The notes below the pieces were generated by a model, which was given only the letters and a program-made list of their open reading frames with translations, was not told the origin of the DNA and did not search any database. A stretch of DNA of 64,000 nt from contig OZ038382.1 of assembly GCA_964036045.1 (NCBI GenBank), positions 109,514,578-109,578,577 on the forward strand, in the 5' to 3' direction. The stretch's first letter is position 1; each line of letters opens with the position of its first letter. This DNA is from Eutreptiella sp. 'Long Island Sound 2002' (Eukaryota > Euglenozoa > Euglenophyceae > Eutreptiales > Eutreptiaceae). Of this stretch, positions 10,313-21,460 are shown in pieces. The translations under genes and the position numbers were made by a program.

Positions 10313-11715
10313 GGTGGGAGAGCGCCTGACCCCGGAAGCCCCACACCCAAGCAAGAGGTGCCCCCCCCGGGCACCCTCATGCCGCCCCCATAGCGCGCAA
10401 AGCCAGCGCACAAGAGCGCGCGCTGTTGGGTGGGTGACGGGTCCCCATGCCCGCACCCCCCGGATCCACAGCCAGTGGGTAGTGGGCCCCCGCCGCACGA
10501 CCGAAAAGACGAGTGGTCAGGGGTGGGGGAGCGCCCGTCCCCGGACGTCCCACACCCAGGCAGGAGGCGCCCCCCCAGGGCCACCCTCATGCCGCCCCCA
10601 CAGCGCGCAAAGCCAGCACGCAAGAGTGCGCGCTGTGGGGTTAATGACGGGTCCCCACGCCCGCACTCCCCGCACCCACAGCCAGTGGGTAGTGGGCCCC
10701 CGCCGCACGCCCGAACGGACGAGAGGTCGGGGGTGGGAGAGCGCCCGTCCCCGGACGCCCCACACCCAGGCAAGAGGCGCCCCCCCGGGCACCCTCATGC
10801 CGCCCCCATAGCGCGCAAAGCCAGCTCGCAAGAGCGCGCGCTGTGGGGTTGGTGACGGGTCCCCGTGCCCGCAGCCCCCGCACCCACAGCCAGTGGGTAG
10901 TGGGTTTCCGGCCGCACGCACGAACGGACGAGTGGTCGGGGATGGGAAAGCGCCGGACCCCGGACGCCCCACACCCAGGCAGGAAGCGCACCCCCCGGGC
11001 GCCCTCCTGCTGCCCCCACAGCGCGCAAAGCCAGCTCGCAAGAGGGGGGCTGAGGGGTTGATGACGGGTCCCCATGCCCGCACCCCCCGCACCCACAGCC
11101 AGTGGGTAGTGGGCCCCGGCCGCACGCCCGAAAGGACGAGTGGTCGGGGGTGGGGGAGCGCCCGACCCCGGACGCCCCACACCCACGCAGGAGGCGTCCC
11201 CCCCGGGCATTCTCCTGCCGCCCCCACAGCGCGCAAAGCCAGCACGCAAGAGCGCGCGCTGTGGGGTTGGTGATGGGTCCCCACGCCCGCACCCCCCGCA
11301 CCCACAGCCACAGGGTAGTAAGCCCCGCCCGCACGCCCGAAAGGACGAGCGGTCGGGGGTGGGAGAGCGCCCGACCCCGGACGCCCCACACCCAGGCAAG
11401 AGGCGCCCCCCCCGGGCACCTTCATGCCGCCCCCATAGCGCGCAAAGCCAGCTCGCAGGAGCGCGCGCTGTGGGGTTGGTGACGGGTCCCCAGGCCGCAC
11501 CCCCCGCACCCACAGCCCGTGGGTAGTGGGCCCCGGCCGCACGCCCGAAAGGACGAGTGGTCGGCGGTGGGAGAGCGCCCGACCCCGGGCGCCCCGCACC
11601 CAGGCAAGATGCGCCCCCCCCGGGCGCCCTCGTGCCGCCCCTACAGCGCGCCAAGCCAGCGCGCAAAGCCAGTTTGCAAGAGCGCGCGCGGTGAGGTTGG
11701 TGACGGGTCCCCACG
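10313..11715 (+). repeat. 209-bp tandem array, about 6.5 units
   Basis: Each unit starts near gggtgggggagcgcccgacc, then has cccggacgccccacacccag, a C-rich run, a block containing gcgcgcaaagccagc, and cccacagccagtgggtagtg. Unit starts fall at about 10310, 10519, 10729, 10938, 11148, 11357 and 11566. One related unit stands at about 4690-4890 before module copy A, so array size differs between paralogous loci (about 1 versus 6.5). No promoter or gene is evident. Confidence 0.85.
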
Positions 11716-12604
11716 CCCGCACCCACCCCCAGGGGAGCGCGCAGCCCCAAGCAAGGTAGGGGGAAACGGGACCGGGCCGCCTCCCCCCAAGCAAGCCAAA
11801 CAGAGCACGGGACCCAGGCCGGACACGCGGAGGGGCACAGACCGGGTGGGACGGCCCTACCAGCGCCCAGTGCCGGGACGGCGCGAGGAGCGCGCGCCAC
11901 ACCAACCCGGGGAGGGGGGGGGTCGCGGACGCCGCGAGAGCGCGAGTGCACACACACACAAAGGACACGCGGGGGAAACCAGAAGGGCAACCGGACCGAG
12001 CCCGCGGAACGCACAGACTGCATGGAATGGCCTACAAGGGAGTAAGGATAAGGGACACCCAGACAGGACAGCCCGCCACACACAGCGCAGAAAACACGGG
12101 GCGGGCAGGGGGAAACAGGGAAGACACAACACCCGGCACCGGCCCCAACCCCCCCGAACGGGCCGCGAGCGCCGCACACACATGACCAGGGCACTGCACC
12201 TGCCAAGGCAGTAGTGGCGCATAGCGCCACGCACCAGCCTCAGGGCTAGGCAGCCTCCGCGCCAGCCCACGGGGGTCCCACTGGCGACAAGCCAGCAGCA
12301 CGGGCCCGGCAGCGCCAGGACCCCGGGCGACCACGCATTAGGGGGACGACGCGGGGGGCAAGCGCCCGCAGCCACGGCTGCGGATTGACGCACTGACCGG
12401 GGAGTGGCGAAAAGGGGAAGCCGGGGAGGGATGGGGCTCCGAGCCCTGTGAACCCGGGGGACTCCGCCACCAGGAAGGAGATGCATCTTGGAGGGCCCCC
12501 CACTAGGACCCGGTGGGGAGAATATCACCCGGCCCGACCAGGTGGCCCGCCGGGGCCAAAAGGCGTCTAGTACCCGCAAAATCAAACCTCAAACCCCAAA
12601 CCTC
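11716..12604. repeat. Dispersed module, copy B
   Basis: Paralogue of 4915-5792 with the same order of landmarks (ccccaagcaaggtaggggga near the left end, accagcgcccagtgccggga, gtctagtacccgcaaaatca and aaacctc repeats at the right end). It begins exactly where the 209-bp array decays and ends where the 66-bp satellite begins. Confidence 0.8.
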
Positions 12605-13140
12605 GGTGTGTTTTGTTGCGTGTGCGCTGTCCTGTGCCACTTGCCTCCTGTTCACCGATGTGCCCGCTCGGTGCGTTGCTTTGGGTGTGTGGTGTCCTAG
12701 GCCACTTGGCTCCTGTTCACCGGTGTGTCCGCTTGGTGTGTTGTGTTGCGTGTGCAGTGTCCTCGGCAACTTTGCTCCTGTTCACAGATGTGCCCACTGG
12801 GTGTGTTGTTTTTGCTTGTGCGATGTCCTGGGCCACTTGGCTCCTTTTCACCGGTGTGCCCGCTCGGTGTGTTGTGTTGCGTGTGCGGTGTCCTGGGCCA
12901 CTTGGCTCCTGTTCACCGGGGTGCGCACACAGTGTGTTGTTTTGCGTGTGCGGCGTCCTAGGCCACTTAGCTCCTGTTCACCGGTGTGCTAGCTCAGTGT
13001 GCTGTGTTGCGTGTGCGGTGTCCTGGGCCCCTTGGGTCTTGTTCACTGGTGCGCTCGCCCGGTGTGCTGTGCGGTGTCCTGGGCCACTTGGCTCCTGTTC
13101 ATCGGTGTGCTTGCTTGGTGTGTTGTGCTGTGGGTTGCAT
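12604..13140 (+). repeat. 66-bp satellite, about 8 units
   Basis: The same unit as 8850-10312, with more variation (for example cttgcctcctgttcaccgat in the first unit). It is followed at 13140-13200 by about 60 bases (cgtccatccggacggcggct and gttcgtagccgg) matching the GC-rich link at 37.13-37.20 kb, so the array keeps the satellite-to-link order of the full composite repeat. Confidence 0.85.
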
Positions 13141-13224
13141 GTGCGGGGCGTCGCTGCGGGGCGCTCACTCGTCCATCCGGACGGCGGCTGTTCGTAGCCG
13201 GTTATTATGCCAAGTGGTATGCCA

Positions 13225-14810
13225 CGCCCCGCGGAGCAAACTGGTGTGGACAGCACCACGGGATGGAGCAAACGCCGAACATGACGGAGAAACAACGGCA
13301 TACCAAACCGTTAAACAACACGCGGCAGCAAGACATGACATAACACGGTATGCACAAACACACACAAACGACTCACACAACTGTACAAAGCCACACAACA
13401 ACGCAACAAAACCGCGACCGGAGACACAACACATACCCCAACACCACACAACACCGCTCACAACAACACAACGCGGCACAACACAACACCGCAACGAGCA
13501 CGCCACCACAAAACGAGGGGAGAACCACACCAAACCACACAACACGACATAACCCAACGGAGCGAAATGGCACAACAATAGGGCACAACCAACGGAACAA
13601 AACTACAACACCTAACGCCACACAAGGGAACAACACAGCACGCGCTGCGACGCGACGCAACACCGCAACCACGCGACGCCACAAAACCCAACGCCAGCCA
13701 ACGCGGCACGACATGACAACACAACTACGCGGCGCCACGCCATGAACCACAAACAGGGCCACCACAAAACCATGGGAGAACAACACCAAACCACACAACA
13801 CGACATAACCCAACGGAGCTACATGGCACAACAATGGGGCACAACCAACAAAACAAAAACAACAACACCATGCAACGCCGAGACATAACACACGACAGCA
13901 AACCCGTCAACAAGAAAAACTAATCCACAACCAACGACTAAGCAACGATGCGCAACGGAACATGCTATACAACGCGAAAAACCGACAAGTAACAACGTAC
14001 AACACCGTAAAACAATGCCCGAAGCCACACACCAACGTCCAACCCAACGCACCAAAACGCAAAACGACAACACAACACGCCACAACACAGCGCGCGCCAC
14101 GACACAAAACACGACATAACGAAACCCAACACCAAACCAACCACAACGCGACACGCAAAAACGGACACCACAAAAGAGACAACCCAACACACGCACGCAA
14201 CGACACACAGCACAACAAAACAACGCAAAGGTGGACGCAACCCGGGGAACCCACCTGGTACCAACACAAAACACGACACGCCACGACGCACTACAACCGC
14301 ACACCACTACACACAACGTAAACACCACCGCCAACGACAGCCAGACGCAACCATGTACCGCCACCACAACATGACCCAACACGGAGCAACACACTGCGAC
14401 ACGCCACACAATACCACGGCAAAGCACAGTAACGTAGCACAAGGCGGCAAACGACAAGCACCGGCGTTACACAACAAAGGAACGCAGCACGCGGCACCAC
14501 AGCCCAACGGCAGCTACACGACACCACACAACACCGCGGAAAGCCTGCACAACACAATCAACAACACAAAACAACATGACACGCGGCAGGGCACTGCCAG
14601 CGCCAGGCACCACAAGACACCACCTAACGCCACACAACGAAACACCACAGCACACGCTGCAACACAACGCAACGCCACAACCACGCGTCGCCACACAACC
14701 CAACGCCAGCCGACGCGGCGCAACAGGACAACACGACCATGCGATGCCACGCCACAAACCACAAACAAAATGCCGCAACCCAACACGACCTGACCCTACT
14801 CCCTATGTGC
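13225..14810. repeat. A/C-rich, G/T-poor low-complexity block
   Basis: About 1.6 kb built from degenerate CACAACA, ACGACAC and CCAACG words on the + strand, with near-duplicated patches such as aaaccacacaacacgacata (about 13530 and 13790). T is scarce on + and A on -, so long ORFs arise on both strands (the - strand ones are Cys/Val-rich). No domain is visible. It may be related to the CACA/GTGT arrays of the composite repeat. Confidence 0.7.
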
Positions 14811-15153
14811 CGCAGCTCCCCCACATGGCTGCTGCTGACAGACGATAAGGAGCGCCATTTGTGCCGTGCAATACAGCGGGCGAAAAGAATCCAGGAGACG
14901 CCGACACCAAGGGCAAGAGGTATGCCACCTACCAATCTCGTATGGTGCACACACGCATGAGGCAACACGCAGCCGTAGAGTATGAGGTGCACGTACAGGC
15001 GATGCCTCCACGCCCACATACCTGGCGCGCAAGAAAGACCACACACGCAATACAAACACAGGACACAATCGAGCAGGAGCACTAGGACGACGACGCCCGG
15101 GGGAAATCCGCAACGCCGAGCAAGCCATCTACAACAACCCAAGGGAAGACACA
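14811..15153. other. Transition segment, no gene seen
   Basis: About 340 bases of mixed composition between the A/C-rich block and the first ORF1 frame. It could be the 5' UTR of the large LINE, but I see no promoter motif, spliced-leader relic or start that marks it. Confidence 0.4.
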
Positions 15154-16830
15154 ATGCCCGGCCGGCCCCGACGGTCTCGGCGGCCCTGGAAGCCGGAAGC
15201 AAGCACCAGGCACACCACCCCCTCGTCCCACCCACGTGGTACACGACGAACACCAGGCACCACTGACCCACGACCACGCGAACTATGGCCCCGGCAATGC
15301 CGGCACAACCGGGCCCCTGGGGGGGGAGACGATACAGGAGGGAGCGACACGACGCCAACTGGAACGGAAACGAGTCCAAACCCCATCACAACGTACCGAC
15401 TACAGTCCCCCAAGCCGAACTGCAAGCACCGTAGCACGCCAGCGTACCCCAAGCCAGGACCGCACGGAGTATAGCCAAAACACAAACTACAGCCACATAA
15501 CGCGGGACGGCACCTACGACCCGGAGCAGGACCCGAACCCGTCACAGCACACGGACTACAACGACCAAACCATGAACCAATCCACAAACGCCACACCGTG
15601 CAGGCGTACGCCGAGCCCCAACCGCACGGAGTACAGCGCCCAAGACACGGACCACTGCGACACGCCTCACCGCGAGGCGCCGCACCACGACAACCGGGAC
15701 AACTCCCCGGGACCCGAACCACAAACAGAGACAATTGTCGCGGAGATAACACAGCCAAGCTCACCAGAGGACCACGCACACGAAGCACCACTGTCTGTGT
15801 CCAGTGGCACATCCGGCACCGCGATGGAAACCCACTCCCAACTATCTGCCCTTGCTGAGGCCCATGACCCACCCCTGGAGTCACTGCCCAGTGGCCTCGA
15901 CGTCTCCGCCAACCACAACCCCATGGACCTGGACAACGACCCACTGCAGGACAGCATCCAACGCGTGCTGCAGGTGGCGGGCGACACGCACCAACGACCC
16001 ACATGGAGCTTATACCGGGCACTCAACAAAAACAGATCAACGGATAACGGACACACGAAGCAACCGAGACCCAGGGGCTTACATCCAGGAGCTGCGGAGG
16101 GACATGCAAAACGCCCAGCAACAATCACCAGAAGGGGTGGTGGTGCAGGGACGGGAGACCAAAACTGGAGCGTGGACGAATCTCACGGGAGCCCCACACG
16201 CGAAGGAAGCCCTGGCCTTCATCCAGGAATCCGACGCCCCACCGCCAGCAACCCTCGAGGAAACAGCGGCGGCTCTCGTCCTCACCCTACACAGTTGGAT
16301 ACGGGGCCACACCATCGTCCTGCATGACAAGACAGGGCCCCCCTACGCACGCACCGTGACCTGTCGACTGACAACTGCGTCCACTGGGGAAGCCCACCTG
16401 GAATGGAAGCCCGGGCGAGAAGATGACGAGTACACCCTAGTACACACCACCCGGCACGGACACAGGGAACCCGAGAAGAAGGAGCCTACGCCCGAGCCTG
16501 CCGCGACCCCCCCACCGAGACCAGCCCCCCGACACTGTACCCTGTACCAACAGCTGGCCCATGCCCGCACCCTAGCGGAGCACAGTATCCAGCCGTACAC
16601 GGAGGCTGCGTATGTGGAACGCATGCTACAAGACTGGACCAAGTACGAAACAGAGGTCCTGGAGGGACACACGGGCCCACCGGGTGCCACGTCCCGCACA
16701 ACATGGGACGATGTAGTGCCGGACGGAGACATGGGAGCACTGGCCACCTATGAGATTACAGGGCTTTTGCCGGCCAAAACCCGCACCGGACCGAAACGGT
16801 CCCGCAAATGCGCAGGCGCCAGCAATGATA
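15154..16830 (+). pseudogene. Large LINE, ORF1 region part 1
   Basis: Coding sense runs in frame 2 from about 15236 to 16060 and continues in frame 3 to about 16830 (one indel near 16060). The first third is Asp/Pro/Thr-rich and holds an imprecise repeat around NRTEYS (two copies, about 15449-15470 and 15619-15640). The frame-3 part is well structured: GAYIQELRRDMQNAQQQ, then ATLEETAAALVLTLHSWIRG, then EAHLEWKPGREDDEYTLVH. An ETAAALVLTLHSW-like segment recurs after the insertion (SNAAITNAILAYHSW at about 18.64 kb), suggesting a repeated domain. No zinc knuckle or RRM is evident. I infer ORF1 of the LINE because it lies upstream, in the same orientation and codon style as the endonuclease/RT frame. 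The frame is cut by an AT-richer insertion. Confidence 0.45.
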
Positions 16831-17040
16831 CAATTGTTGCACCGATCCAACCCTTAATTTATGATTTCTTATGGTTTTTGCATCGAGATGTGTGGAATGT
16901 TCATTTTTGTTGCGATAGCTTAACGTTGCCAAACGATTTAGGGTACAACTGAAATATTTGACAATTACTGCCACTAAATCAGTGCGACATTCGGTGTGAC
17001 GATCGGTGCAACACTTTGTGTGCTGCTTGCTTTTAGCGCT

Positions 17041-17931
17041 ATGGTTGGCGGCAAGGATGTGCCACCTGCAGAAGCAGAGGACAGCTACTCGTCCGAAGAA
17101 GAGGAAGAACAGGAGGGAGATGACAGTGACAAGGAAGGAAAAAAGGAAAAGGAGTCAGAAGATGAGAAGGAAGATGACAAGGAAGATGACGAAGATGAAG
17201 CTTTCTGGCCAGCAAGACAGTTCACGGTGGCCGTCAAGTACTTCCCTCAACTCCTACAAGTGCTCCACCGCCAATTGATGACCAGGTGGGTCACCCTGTC
17301 GAAGACACTGTCTCAACTTGCTGCGACTCTTGACAGTTTGACAGATCTGCTGGGTGAGGTTCTGGGGGAGGATGACACAAATCGGAAACCTCCAGACTCC
17401 TTCACCGTCCTCCGAGCGGCATCGGGAGCTCACAAAGAGGAGTTTTGCGTCACGGTTGCGGAGGAGGACGAAGACTGGGTCATGCTACTACTGTTGGGCA
17501 AGGCAAAGCACTGCCAGATGCATCCCACAAGTATGTTGAAGAGTGGAACGATCGGTGCGACAATCGGTGCGACAATCGGTGCGACGATTGTTGCGACAAT
17601 CACTGCGCATTCCTCTGCGCCCTCCTCTGTGCCGTCCTCCGTGCCTGCAGAGTGCCCTGTCGTGTCGGACGTGACTGCGGGTAATGAAGCGTGGCATCTC
17701 GCTGCTCAGACAACCTTCGAGGTGCTGCCATCGCGCAAGGAGAAGATGTACTTTATTTTCTGCTGCACTAACTACAGAGTGAAGGTCCACTTCAAGTCAT
17801 CAGGGGAGGACCAGCTTGGAGCACTACGGCGTGAGGTGGCGGCCCTTTCAAAACGGTTGGAGACAGTTGAAGCCCTGGTGCCGGACAAGGAAAAGTCGGG
17901 CAGGAAGAGGAAGAGGGATGACAGTCGGTGA
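17041..17931 (+). CDS. Acidic protein with C-terminal coiled coil and basic tail (hypothetical)
   Basis: From the ATG at 17041 this encodes about 296 residues ending at TGA 17929-17931. An upstream GTG extends the frame, but ATG is the likelier start. Residues ~12-60 are almost purely Glu/Asp/Lys/Ser. The middle is a folded-looking region with leucine-rich helices (YFPQLLQVLHRQLMTRW and TLSQLAATLDSLTDLLGEVL). A minisatellite-coded stretch follows (repeats of GATI, then Ser/Pro). The C terminus has a heptad-like helix (ALRREVAALSKRLETVEAL) and ends in GRKRKRDD, a candidate nuclear localisation signal. The frame is intact, unlike the surrounding LINE. It may be a gene of the inserted element or a captured host gene. 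No transposase motif is visible; function unknown. Confidence 0.5.
   Translation: MVGGKDVPPAEAEDSYSSEEEEEQEGDDSDKEGKKEKESEDEKEDDKEDDEDEAFWPARQFTVAVKYFPQLLQVLHRQLMTRWVTLSKTLSQLAATLDSLTDLLGEVLGEDDTNRKPPDSFTVLRAASGAHKEEFCVTVAEEDEDWVMLLLLGKAKHCQMHPTSMLKSGTIGATIGATIGATIVATITAHSSAPSSVPSSVPAECPVVSDVTAGNEAWHLAAQTTFEVLPSRKEKMYFIFCCTNYRVKVHFKSSGEDQLGALRREVAALSKRLETVEALVPDKEKSGRKRKRDDSR
17548..17605 (+). repeat. TCGGTGCGACAA minisatellite inside the ORF
   Basis: Four to five copies of a 12-base word (gatcggtgcgacaatcggtg and variants) encode repeated Gly-Ala-Thr-Ile. The same word recurs outside the ORF at about 16998, 17940-17995, 18128-18150 and 18300-18360, so it is a property of the insertion and not only of the protein. 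Confidence 0.75.
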
Positions 17932-18570
17932 GCTGATGGCTATGGAGATCGGTGAGCCGATCGGTGTGACGATCGGTGTGACGAGCAGTGCGACGAACAG
18001 TGGTGTAACCACGGACAAAGATAAGCAGGCTTGGGTCGCATAACCTAAGATTGTTCGCACAACATATTTTCTAAACAGTCAGACCAACATCTGAGTCACA
18101 TTGTGCCTGGACTCTGAGATCAGCTTGATCGGTGAACCGATTAGTGCGACCATATGTACATTGCAGAAGTCATCACAGCATGATCCGTGCAATGATGTGC
18201 AATGCGGTTTGGGCCTCACATAATGCGTAGTATGCCTGATTCCAAGGTTTTTTTTTCAAAAAGATACAACGCTCTCCAACAAACAAATGCAGGGAAGAAA
18301 CGGTGCACCGATTGGTGTGACGATCGGTGCGACGATCGGCGCACCAATTGGTGCAACGCTTGTTTTAGTGCATTTCCCTGGGGAAAATACACATTTCATG
18401 TTTTCGTAATAGTCCGACATGTGGCTCGACAAACGGTAGGGTGAATGATTAGGATGTCACAATCGGTTGCAAAAGGGCTAGACGTTCATCCATTCTAAGG
18501 TCCAAGCGGCTAGACGTTCATATTTTTGGCCACTTTGTGTTGCATTAAATCGAAGGTGGCTACAACTGTT

Positions 18571-19858
18571 TGCACCACGTTCAAAGACTGCTCCAGGACC
18601 GATCACCCGTTTGGAGACAACAGCAACGCCGCCATCACGAACGCCATCCTGGCCTACCACAGCTGGTCCACTCAACAAAGCATCCACGTCCACACCCCGC
18701 ACGAACACCCTTGCGAGTGGCACCCTATTGGGCCACCAGCGCTGGAGTTCTACCTGCACGAAGACGCAGCCACCAGAGCACACAACATCACCAGCCTTCG
18801 GCCTACAATGCCACAAACGATACCGGAGCCGCACATACCCCCCAGTCCTACGAAACCCCAAACGCCCACGCAACACGAACACGGGCCCCCCCAACAAGGG
18901 CACAGCCCAGCAGCCCACAAAAGGGCCGAACCCCCCAACGCCACCACACCTGTCCAACGACTCAACAAGCCTCTCACCTTACGTCACGTCCCAGACAACT
19001 ACCAACTACCCCGAGGGGGGAACCACACAAGGAGCACGGCAACGACATGGCGACTACCGACAGGCACCATCGATTGGAAGAAAATCCTCCCAAGGATAGC
19101 AATGATGGTATCCATGCGCCTCCTTACTCCACACCAAGTACAACTAACGCAGGCCATGCACCTCTTTCTAAACACCCAGGGCACAGCAGCCATGGAAGGC
19201 ACAGCCCTGGGGGACGACGACCAGACGCCCAAGGCGAGACCCGAACAAGCAATCTGGATAAACGCGACAACGGGTACCGACATTACCATCCACCCCGACC
19301 CGGAGTGGATAGCTATCCACTACACCCTAGACTGCGCCGAGGACGACCCCACACTGACGGAATGGCAGACAAGATGGGCAGCTGAAGCCAACCGCCTCGA
19401 CGAAGTCGCCCTTGACGACACCCTCACACTGCAGACGGTGGAACCCGCGGGACGTACCGCCCGGACACACCGGGACCCTACCAGGCACACCCTCTGGCAC
19501 TACCCCACTACCATACATCCAGAGGGGGTAACCCAGATCAAAGAGGCGCTCTCTCTGACCCTCCCGGACACCCACAACGCTCACCAGCCGGGGATGTTCA
19601 CAATATACTGGAACTTCCCAACAGACACCAGCATGGTGCCCCAGGTCGCTGAACCCGCACTGCGCCCTACCGTCACGGCGCTCGCCAAGGCAGCCCAAGC
19701 CATGGCACACAGGGAGGGCGCCCCGCAGGGGTGGACACCGAAACGTCCTTGTCGAGCAACGCGCCCACCACAACGCCAACAAAGCGCAGCAGGCTGGACG
19801 CCAAATACACCCGCCGTTGCACGACAAAGACGGTAACCCCTAACCCCACAGCCCGTGG
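18571..19858 (+). pseudogene. Large LINE, ORF1 region part 2
   Basis: Frame 1 is open from about 18526 to the TAA at 19834-19836, but real sense probably begins at about 18571, after the insertion. The first ~60 residues repeat the HSW-type segment of part 1. A Pro/Thr/His-rich linker follows, then a structured part (IDWKKILPRIAMMVSMRLLT, then AIHYTLDCAEDDPTLTEWQT, then MFTIYWNFPTDTSM). The last ~35 codons seem to continue better in frame 3 (a TKRSRLDAKYTRR basic patch), implying an indel near 19730. No known domain is recognised. The initiator assumed at 18526 is a TTG and should not be taken as a start. Confidence 0.45.
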
Positions 19859-20420
19859 ATGGTACACTTCATACTGGAAGACCATGAAGACAAACAGAAG
19901 GGCACGGAAGCAGAAATTACGCACGCCCTGGCGCACACAAACCTCGACTACACCGTCCCCACCTCAAATGCGCTAGTCACCTACGGCAAGGCACGGAAGT
20001 CCATGTACAGACTGCAGGCCGACACCAAGGGCACGGCATACACGGTGTACACCTGGGCACGATACGGGGATCTACCAGCCCCCACCTGGCACCCGGACCC
20101 GTCCTGGCGCCATCCCCTCCACGGGAGGCGAGTACCACGCCAGAGCATCATACCCGCGAGGAACACCGCCACTGGCACCCACAACAAATAACCGTCCCTA
20201 AACATCATAAACTCCGCGCTCGCAAACGCCACAATGCCTCTCATAGACACAGGGTGCCCCGCCCCAGATGACACCACCCACCGCCGAACGTGGGGCACCA
20301 TCAGAAGGACCCTACACCACGACATTGACCGCGACCAGGCCACCTGGATGGACCAGGGCTCCGTCACCATCAGGGTGGGAGGGTGGTTGAACACCCCAAA
20401 CCCCAAAAAAAATACGCAGG
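19859..20420 (+). pseudogene. Large LINE, ORF1 region part 3
   Basis: Frame 2 is open from an ATG at 19859 (MVHFILEDHEDKQKGTEAE) to a TAA at 20189-20191. It then carries on in the same frame with comparable composition (MPLIDTGCPAPDDTTHRRTW) to about 20400, where an A-run (cccaaaaaaaatacg) probably hides an indel. A globular domain is plausible, with alternating hydrophobic strands (AYTVYTWARYGD and GSVTIRVGGWLNTP). The TAA in mid-frame marks this copy as decayed or read through. The GSVTIRVGGW region resembles the fragment at the left window edge. Confidence 0.45.
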
Positions 20421-21460
20421 GTGGCGGGGCCCTACATACTATATCCCGTACCCCACGGCATGGATGGCCCCTGCCCAGGACTGCGGCCCGGGGACCCCCC
20501 CCGCGGCCACCCCTGCCCCCACGCCCTGTTCCAACCATTGCCCCCACAGCCCGCCCCGCTCCCAAGTATATACTTAAACACGGTAACAGGCGCCAAAGGA
20601 GTGTACCTCACAACGGGCGACACAACGGGCCAAGCCATCCCGATCCATCAGGTACACCACATGGCCCTGCGGCCACGATTACCCAACACCGACAAACGGC
20701 GGCACCCGTTGGCGAGACGCGGCACACGCGACCCCAGGCCCGTGGACCCAAACGCCCCAGGCCCCGACAGGGCTCTACTACACCTCACCATGAAACACAC
20801 GGCCCAACTCCCGACCACCCTGGCGGGGGAAAAGTAGTTCATCTTGGAGGGCCTGACGGACGATGTCATCACCCTGGCGGCCAACACCCTGGCGGCCACC
20901 ACGGACGCGTGGGACGTTGCCGTGGGCCACCCCACGACGCGTAAGGACAGAGTACAGGGCACAGAAGACACCCTGACGCCGGACCTTCTGAACCATCTGG
21001 TGACCCTGACCAGTCCATCGGAACAGCACGACCGGAAAACCGAAGGTCCAAAGGTCACTGACTGGGCGGCCCTCAATGACAGGCCCCCGGATACCCCCAC
21101 GGTGACACTAACGTGCCACCAACACACATGGTGGGTGGCACAGTGGAACGCCACGGGCACAACGGACAGGGTCCACACATTCACACCGGAAGCGAAACCG
21201 GCGACCCCACTGGCACTGGGGGACCGCTTTGACCACTCCACCAACCACACCAACCACCCCAGGCTGCACTGGTTGGCCCTCAAAACAGCGATGCACTGGC
21301 CAGTGGATGCCCCAGCCACAGACACCACGCAGCCCGAGACATGGCTTACACTCATGCGCAACCTGGCGGCCTATGTGTGAAGGCACGGGACAGCACAGGC
21401 GCAGCGCTGGATGTCCTGGCCCCCGGACACGGAGTGAACTCTCAAACTCCGCACCGCCAG
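20421..21460 (+). pseudogene. Large LINE, ORF1 region part 4
   Basis: Frame 3 encodes a Pro-rich start, then SIYLNTVTGAKGVYLTTGDT, a TAG at 20835-20837, and continues in frame with FILEGLTDDVITLAANTLAA and TCHQHTWWVAQWNATGT to a TGA at 21378-21380. The DNA keeps protein-like codon use across the TAG. The function is not recognised; it probably belongs to a long N-terminal polyprotein preceding the endonuclease. Around 21380-21460 the frame changes to frame 1. Confidence 0.45.

Larger units (their letters stand above)
16830..18570 (+). mobile_element. AT-richer insertion within LINE ORF1
   Basis: GC content falls sharply at about 16830-16860 and rises again at about 18540-18570, where LINE-like coding sense resumes. 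The segment contains one plausible gene (17041-17931) and scattered short repeats of the TCGGTGCGACGA type. Sequences at the two edges are similar (acaattgttgcacc at about 16829, acaactgtttgcacc at about 18560), which could be a diverged target duplication. Near the right end ggctagacgttcat occurs twice about 32 bases apart. I cannot name a superfamily. Confidence 0.5.

Noticed and set aside
13165-14560. Cys/Val-rich - strand ORFs that look like membrane proteins
   Set aside because: They are the reverse of A/C-rich low-complexity DNA (GTTGTG words). The hydrophobicity is an artefact.
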